From Ministeria vibrans ATCC 50519 (lineage: Eukaryota; Opisthokonta; Filasterea), in contig CALSCP010001142.1 of NCBI GenBank assembly GCA_943704425.1, positions 1 through 28,790 of the forward strand: a stretch of 28,790 bases of DNA. Reading direction: 5' to 3'. Position 1 is the stretch's first letter. Every line of letters begins with the position of its first letter. The notes under the pieces are model-generated. The model saw only the letters and a program-made list of their open reading frames with translations, had not been told where the DNA came from and made no database searches. Positions 22,968 to 28,790 of the stretch are shown here, one piece after another. Position numbers and translations under genes: made by a program.

Positions 22968-23646
22968 TGGTTTTGTGTATATTCGTCAAAAAAATTAATA
23001 ATTTTTATACGAATAGAGGAGTCAAAAAAAAACTCAAGTCTCAAAGCGCATTCGATTGATAAAAATAAAATGTTTCTGTGCCTCCGTACATTCTTTTCAT
23101 GGGTGTATCAGTGGGTCTATGGGCGTCTTTAAACTTGAAGTCTACGGCGAAAGTATTGTGCTGCTCTTTGGTATATACTTTTGTTTTGATCAAGTACAGC
23201 TCTTGATTATTATTTTTATTTACTTTTTGATAATAAATTGGAATGTATCTTTTTCGTCTTCTTCAGTTCTTTCTCATTATCAATAATTGGAAAAGTCTTC
23301 TTTTTCTTCAGTAAAATAATTTCTTTGTCATATATAATTGAAAAGGTTAGGCAGTTTGTTTTGTTTCAAAGAATAATCAGAGTTGGTAAGGGCGCTCATC
23401 ACGATCCGAGGTGGCACGAGAGCGCATCTATTGAAAGAGTTATTAGTACTCGGTGTTCGCTGGTTCGTTGCGATACCTTTCGAAAGGAGGCAGGCTGAGA
23501 GGGTTCGGGAGGTGTCACAAGAGTGGCCGCGGCGGACGTAATGTCCGGGACCTTCTCACTCGACGGTGGACTACGTAGACACACACATGTATATGTATGC
23601 ATATATGTCAGCAAGAAGAAGGTCAAAAGACAAACAGATACAAATT
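22968..23646. other. Intergenic region between MYB and MFAP1
   Basis: AT-rich near MFAP1 (its promoter side), with a GC-richer stretch at 23390-23560 that would be MYB 3' flank. The minus-strand frame stays open past the MYB stop in another phase, but I see no family signal or RNA gene. Confidence 0.4.
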
Positions 23647-25088
23647 TCACCTTCTCAACATTTCCTGATTGGCCGCAGCAAGGGTTCGCTCGAGCGATGA
23701 TGGCGAGGAAGACGACCCAGACATGGAGGTGGGCGCGTTGACCGTGGCAGCGGTAATGATACTGGACGCTGCCGACATGGAGGCCGCCGTGGGTACAGCC
23801 GCCTCTTCGGATGGGTCCTCCTCGGGTGTCGCCGAGTTGCCAAACAACTTGGCCGACCACAATACCGACAACTTCCGTCTGGGCACCGGTCCTTTGTTGT
23901 CGCGCAAAATACCCGGCCATCGTCGCGGCTGAACGCCTCCCGTACCCGACACGGAGAAGCACACACGTCGTACAGGTGTCTGAAAGGCAGCCTGTGCGAG
24001 TTTGAACGGCGTAGGTGTATTCGGTGAACTCTATTAAAAACAGCGGTGTGTGAGGCACTGAACAAATCATAAACAAAAGGTCTAAAACTATTACGGGTTT
24101 TTTCTTAACGGGCGTTGACAAAGTTGCCATGGCAAGGGCTGCTTCGGCTTCATCGGATTTGGTAGGCGACGACGCTCGCACAGCGCCAAAGAGCACGCTC
24201 GGTGTCGTCTCGTCGTCGAGTCGCTGCCGTTTGGCACGCCGACGCGCATTAGCTCGACGCCCGTGATCGTCCTGATCCCCTTCGTCGTCGTTGTCGTTGT
24301 TGCTCTGATGGTGGCGGTGATAATCATCGCTGTCGTCGGCACATGCAATGGCCATGGCGGCTGCCGTGCTTGCCAGGGAGGCCGCAGAACGCTTGACGGG
24401 GGTGCGGAAGAACGCTGAAGGAGACAGAGCAGGGTTGCTGTCTTCGTTGTGTGCTGTCGTCGTTGATGAAGTCGGAGCTGCTGCTGCTGCTGCTGCTGTA
24501 GTGGTACGTGGTGGAGAGCCAACAGCGGCGCCTTTCGAGGAACGACTTCGTAAAATGTGTGGTGTGTGGTAGCGGCCGCGGCGATAGGGCCCATGCGAGA
24601 AGAAGTTGCCATTTGCAGCAGGACCACCATTGCCAGGTGACAGTGGAGTTCGGAGTGCATCGTTGACCCAGCTAGGCAGCGGTACGTCATCCGCGCCGTC
24701 GGGTGCGTCGTCGTCACACACATTCACAAAGATGTTGTCGTCCATCGGTGGGTGGCTGGAGCGCGGCGCGGTAGTCTCGCTCGCCAAAGCGGCAGCGCTC
24801 GCAGTGGATCGTTTCGCGCGCGTCGAAGTCGTCCTTGAAGCACTCTTGGTGGTTGTGACAGTGTGTCGTAGGGGCGAGCTCAATAATAGCTCGCTGAGGT
24901 CGTCGGTGTTCAAGTCGACAACCGCCTGGTTCACGTCCGACTCGCCAAAGTTGAGACGCAGGGGCATTATATCAAATGACGGAATGAACGAGTCGTTGTC
25001 GACCGACGAGTGAATCTCGGGCGACAGACTCAGTGGGAACAGGCCCGGGGTCGCTCCGGAAGGCTTGTCGCTCGCAGCGTGTGCCGCA

Positions 25089-25126
<38 letters not shown>

Positions 25127-26375
25127 AGTGGCAGTGGCAGCAGCAGCAGCGTTGGTGGTCGATGACGCTGCTGGCTCAAGAGGTGGCGAGCGAAGCATCT
25201 CAGCGAGGTTCTTGGTGCCGGCAGTCATGGCCATGGCCTTGGCCGACGCCTTACGAGAGCGAGCACTTCGCGATGAGTGTGACAGTGGTGGTGGAGAGAC
25301 TGCAGTTGCTGAGGGCTGGCGACGATAGGGGTGATGCTGGTGATGTCGGTAGGCCGACGAGGAGGTGCTCGTCGAGGAAGGAGGTGTGTGTGGTGAAAGA
25401 GCTGTGGTCGTCGTCGTGGTGGTGGTGCTGGCGGTAGTGGGTCGCTGTGCGGTCCCAGGCACGGCAGCGACATCATCATCAAACGCGTCCGGCATCGACA
25501 ACATCACAGCGGAACGCACGCGTCCCGTTCCCAGCGGTGTCAGAGGCTCAAAGCTTGCTCGCTCCGCCGCTATGGCACGCGCCCTCTTACTGCTGCTGCC
25601 GCTGCTGCTGCTCCCGCCGCTGCGCCTCGATCCACCACTCGATCCCACGTGACTGCCCGTGGGAGACTCGGACACCTTCTTTTTCATGGTCGAGTTCCAA
25701 TGGTTCTTGATGGCATTGTCCGTGCGCCCAGGCAGTCGTCGTGCAATCTCGGCCCATCGATTTCCCAGTTCCGAGTGTGCCTGTAATATCTTAGCATCCT
25801 CCTCCTCGGTCCAGGGTCCCTTACGAATGCCTGGGTTCAAGTGGTTGTGCCACCTAAGTGAGAAAAATACAATATGAATGATAATTAGAAAAACTCCAAA
25901 AGAAAAAAAAACCTTGTACGAACCTTTCTCGACATTGTTTCCCGATGCGACCTTGCAAGTGGTGCGCGATTTGCGACCACTTCTTGGGGCCAAGCTCGCC
26001 AACAAGGCGAATCACAAGGTTGTCTTCCTCCTCGGTCCACGAGCCTTTCACCAGGTCCGGGTTGAGCACCTTTTGCCAGCGACTCAAGACTTGCGCTTCA
26101 TTTTTGTCACCCACCGCCGCCGCCACAGCCTCCCAGTCCACGTCGGCCGGCGAGGGAAAGCGTGCAACTGCACTCTTCAAGGCCTCGTCCTGACACTTGG
26201 TCCAGCGACTGCGGCTTCCGCGGTGGTGCCGTCGTCGAAGCGATTGACTCAAGCTGCTCCCTCCGCTTGCGCTCACACGGCTGCTCATCGGCGACTCGTC
26301 CGTCACCGACGGATCCGAGTCCTCGCCATCCGAGTACTCGTCACTGTAGTATAAGTCCTCTGCGATTCGCGACAT
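23647..26375 (-). CDS. MYB: Three-repeat MYB transcription factor (MYB/B-MYB type), 864 aa
   Basis: Exons: 25924-26375, 24095-25853 and 23647-24030, with donors AAAG|GTTCGT and CCC|GTAATA and acceptors CTTAG and ATAG. R1 is about residues 56-105 ([14 protein letters not shown]), R2 106-157 ([38 protein letters not shown]) and R3 158-208 ([46 protein letters not shown]), with the spaced Trp residues of SANT repeats. R2-R3 is almost identical to animal MYB. The middle is long, disordered and rich in Ser/Thr/Ala runs. The last exon begins [18 protein letters not shown], resembling the conserved TPTPFK...LA motif in the C-terminal part of animal B-MYB. It likely regulates G2/M genes in a MuvB-like complex (family knowledge). 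R2's last helix is split by intron 1. Confidence 0.94.
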
Positions 26376-27382
26376 GCTACAAGTCGCGAGAGCGAAACAA
26401 GACAAAAGTGCAAAAAACCGTTTTGAGTTGCGCGCTCTTTTTGCAAAACCAAACACAATCTCATTTTCAAACGCCCATGGGCCCACACGCCTTTCCCCCG
26501 ACGCATTCCCAGCCACGCCCACTCCACAGATACCCCTTCGCATATCGACAGGGCGTCATATTGGACCGGTGTGTCTTGCAAGACACAACAAGACACAACA
26601 AGAAAAAGGAAATAAAAAACAACCGCTTTCCGGTCACCCCAACACCGATGGGTAGACCAGAGCAATATATCGATGGTGAGAGAGGCGGGCTTATACCTTT
26701 TGATGCCACTTTTGAGAGCACGCAGCAAAAAGAAAAAAAGTTGATTATCATTAATTTTATATTTTGAGCAAACTCGCAGGGTCCCGATTCTCAAATCCCA
26801 AATGTGATTCTGTCATTTAGACTGATTGAATCAGCTCTGATCTCTCAACTCAGTAGCTTAGTCGGCGTTGGTATCGTCTTTTCTCCATCGTCTTTTGTTC
26901 CGAAGTAGGTGAGACGTTTCATTTCATTCCATTATTATTATGAATATGGAACACGCAAAAATCACAACTCAACTCACCCAAGGGGGGTAGAGTTGAAGGT
27001 GCCTCGTGCGGTGGCTCATTGACCAATGACCATTGTGCCCATTGCCCGCCCTCGTACCGTCTGGCGTCTGTCACTCACATTATAGTGGAAAAGATACAAG
27101 CGCGGGAGCTCGGCGGAGGCAACACACATATCCCCCACGTGACGCATGTGCTTGTACCTGCAGGGCCCAACGACACGCGCGTAAAGTTGTGGTCCGTGGA
27201 GCTGCCATGGAACTTATGCCGGTGGCATTTCGGAAACGGTATTCAAACGGTACCAACAAAGTGAGCTCTAGGGCGGAATGTAGTTGGTGACCACAGGGGA
27301 GGGTAAGATCGGTCGTCAGCACTAGAGCACGCTTGCTTATAAGAACGCTCCAGGCGGGTCTGTTCCAGCGCTTGGTGATTAT
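26376..27382. other. Intergenic region, MYB promoter side and unassigned GC-rich stretch
   Basis: About 1 kb. 26376-26960 is the upstream side of MYB. 27000-27320 is GC-richer and open on both strands (for example VTHIIVEKIQARELGGG in plus frame), but no splice-consistent or family-supported model emerges. A CACGTG E-box lies at about 27137. A TATA-like word, CTTATAAGA, lies near 27337, about 45 bp upstream of the next ATG. Confidence 0.35.
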
Positions 27383-28650
27383 ATGAAGATTTATGGAGCC
27401 ACTCTCGCGGCGGTGTCACTCGCGACTGCGTCACTGGTACTGTTTATTTGCAAATTAAGCACAGCTGACAACCGCAGGTACGTACAACAAGGCGCTTCCA
27501 TAACCTGCAATTTTATTATTATTATTATTATGACATAGATTGTCTGATCAACACGCACGGGACGCTCTATTTGACGCCAGCCGGGGAGTCCTAGTGAGAT
27601 GGTTGCTGCTCTACCTCTATCAAGTTAAGCCGGTCAAGGCGGCGGAGTAATTAAGGCGGCCAACAAAGCATTGTTGGTGAGCTCGCCTACATGTACAGAA
27701 GACACACAGACACACACATGCAGACACGTCTTTTCTCAGGGCCCATAATTGGCGAGTCGCCACTCACGAACAAAATGTACGTCAACCCGTTGATCATGGG
27801 CACGTACCTCATATTGAACAATAATATTCCAAAGTACCAAGTAGATGTCACAAGTGCTGCGCATAGACACCTATGCATGATGCTGCTCCGCTGCAACGCT
27901 CTCGTCACGAGCATCACGTACCTGTGGATTAATTGAAATCGACCCAGCGCACACGACATATCCTGTCCCTTGACCTCACCCTCTCCCCTTTGCCAGCTAG
28001 AGGCGACACCCCTCGGCTGAACCAGCTCCTCGAGATTGTCCAAGAAGCGCACCATGCCGGATGGCGAGCACACGTGCCCTCTGATGCCCTCACTCGCCCA
28101 AATCCCATACGCCGGCCGGCGCGCTTTGACCCGTCCCGCCCTCTCCGCTGCACCAAAGTCCTAGGGCACCGTGCCGCGCGCTTGGTCTCCCGCACCCGAA
28201 GTAGGCCTCCGCAACCAACTGATGACTGCTGATCACGCGCGCCACATCAATATATCTTCCAACCAGGAGCTGCTCCAAACGCGATGACAGCTGTGCCGGC
28301 CGTCTGTGACAGCTGTGCATGCATGCCGTCTGCTCGACACGCGGCAGTAAGCCCCGAACACTTTGTCACCCATTTTACTCACCCCTCTCTAGCTCGTCTG
28401 CGCATGCGTCCGATGCTCCTCGCCCACACCACGCTCAATACGATTGCTCTCTCCCGCCAACCGGAAGACGCTCGCCGAGCTCGTCCCCATGTACACCCTA
28501 ACCCTTCCGCCGTGCCAGACCCGCCCCGACGTACCGTCCCCCGGACGCTCGAAGCCTACTCTTGACTCACGAATTTCACACTTTTACGAGCCGATCGCGA
28601 GTGCGGTGTTGCAATATCGCAGCCACAACAGCAACATTAACAAACAATAA
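27383..28650 (+). CDS. Putative single-pass membrane protein, six exons, 293 aa, family unknown
   Basis: Exons: 27383-27477, 27539-27593, 27724-27917, 28001-28200, 28267-28346 and 28393-28650. The lengths sum to 882 nt (divisible by three) with continuous phase and no internal stop. Donors are CAG|GTACGT, CTA|GTGAGA, CAC|GTACCT, GAA|GTAGGC and GCA|GTAAGC. Residues 1-25 form a signal anchor (GATLAAVSLATASLVLFICK). Further parts read TNKMYVNPLIMGTYLILNNN, LNQLLEIVQEAHHAGWRAHV and ISHFYEPIASAVLQYRSHNS. Exons 5-6 create a cysteine cluster, CDSCAC then VCACVRC. If the exon 2 donor is skipped, the frame stops at 27650 and gives a 68-aa protein with a second hydrophobic segment, LVRWLLLYLY. I do not recognise either version. 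Several splice choices were made by eye, so exon borders may shift. Confidence 0.45.
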
Positions 28651-28790
28651 TAGCCGCTAGACCAACTGCAAACGTTTACCATAATTATAATTATAATAAT
28701 TATTATTATCATAATAATAATTTATACGGCTCATGAGGACTCGCTGCTCCAATGTGCTCACGTAGCGCTTGCAGTGCGTACGGACACCAG
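28651..28790. other. AT-rich 3' flank at window end
   Basis: It contains an ATAATTATAATTATAATAAT-type inverted AT tract at about 28680-28725, then GC-richer sequence to the window edge. No gene can be called. Confidence 0.4.

Noticed and set aside
21931-22998. Long plus-strand Ser-rich frame (355 codons)
   Set aside because: Antisense shadow of the acidic Asp/Glu-rich MFAP1 exon 1. The minus strand continues in phase into the conserved MFAP1 domain.
23399-23646. Extension of the MYB reading frame of exon 2 through to 23399
   Set aside because: The conserved TPTPFK-like segment and phase require splicing at 24095/24030, after which a stop occurs at 23647.

Overview
The window reads as one end of a linear nuclear chromosome from a unicellular eukaryote. 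It opens on the C-strand of a TTAGGG-type telomere. Genes are split by many short GT-AG introns, one of the two tRNA genes carries a canonical nuclear intron, and AT-rich spacers full of microsatellites separate GC-richer exons. Gene content points to a unicellular relative of animals (Holozoa, perhaps a choanoflagellate): a LIN-7 protein with L27 and PDZ domains, a three-repeat MYB of the animal MYB/B-MYB kind, an ST7-family protein, arylsulfatase A, POLD4, CNOT4 and MFAP1. The species cannot be named from sequence alone.

Layout. 1-2130 is subtelomere: the telomere, an A+C-biased tract, one uncharacterised intronless gene (612-1337) with short internal telomeric runs on both sides, and a 148-bp tandem duplication. 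2131-4550 holds two divergently transcribed, intronless AIG1-like GTPases that end in the same aromatic tail. 5008-5113 is tRNA-Ser(GCT) with a 25-nt intron. 5200-8300 looks empty but contains an inverted-repeat element and phase-compatible small exons of an unrecognised minus-strand gene. 8311-15888 carries LIN-7 (+), an ST7-like gene (-), arylsulfatase A-like (+), a tRNA-Gln (-) and POLD4 (+). 16204-26375 carries three minus-strand genes in a row: CNOT4, MFAP1 and MYB. 27383-28650 carries a reconstructed six-exon gene for a small membrane-anchored protein of unknown family.

Most of the central genes are ordinary nuclear housekeeping functions: replication (POLD4), mRNA turnover (CNOT4), splicing (MFAP1), cell-cycle transcription (MYB) and lysosomal sulfatase. 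They are not an operon or a functional cluster. The most unusual signal is the tRNA-Gln gene at 14902-15017, whose D-loop is interrupted by 44 nt while box A, box B and both flanking helices stay intact. This is a candidate ectopic (non-37/38) tRNA intron. The subtelomeric GTPase pair and the cysteine-mirrored membrane protein at the right end also deserve attention. Spliced gene models were assembled by eye from splice signals, reading phase and family similarity. No transcript data or database search was available.
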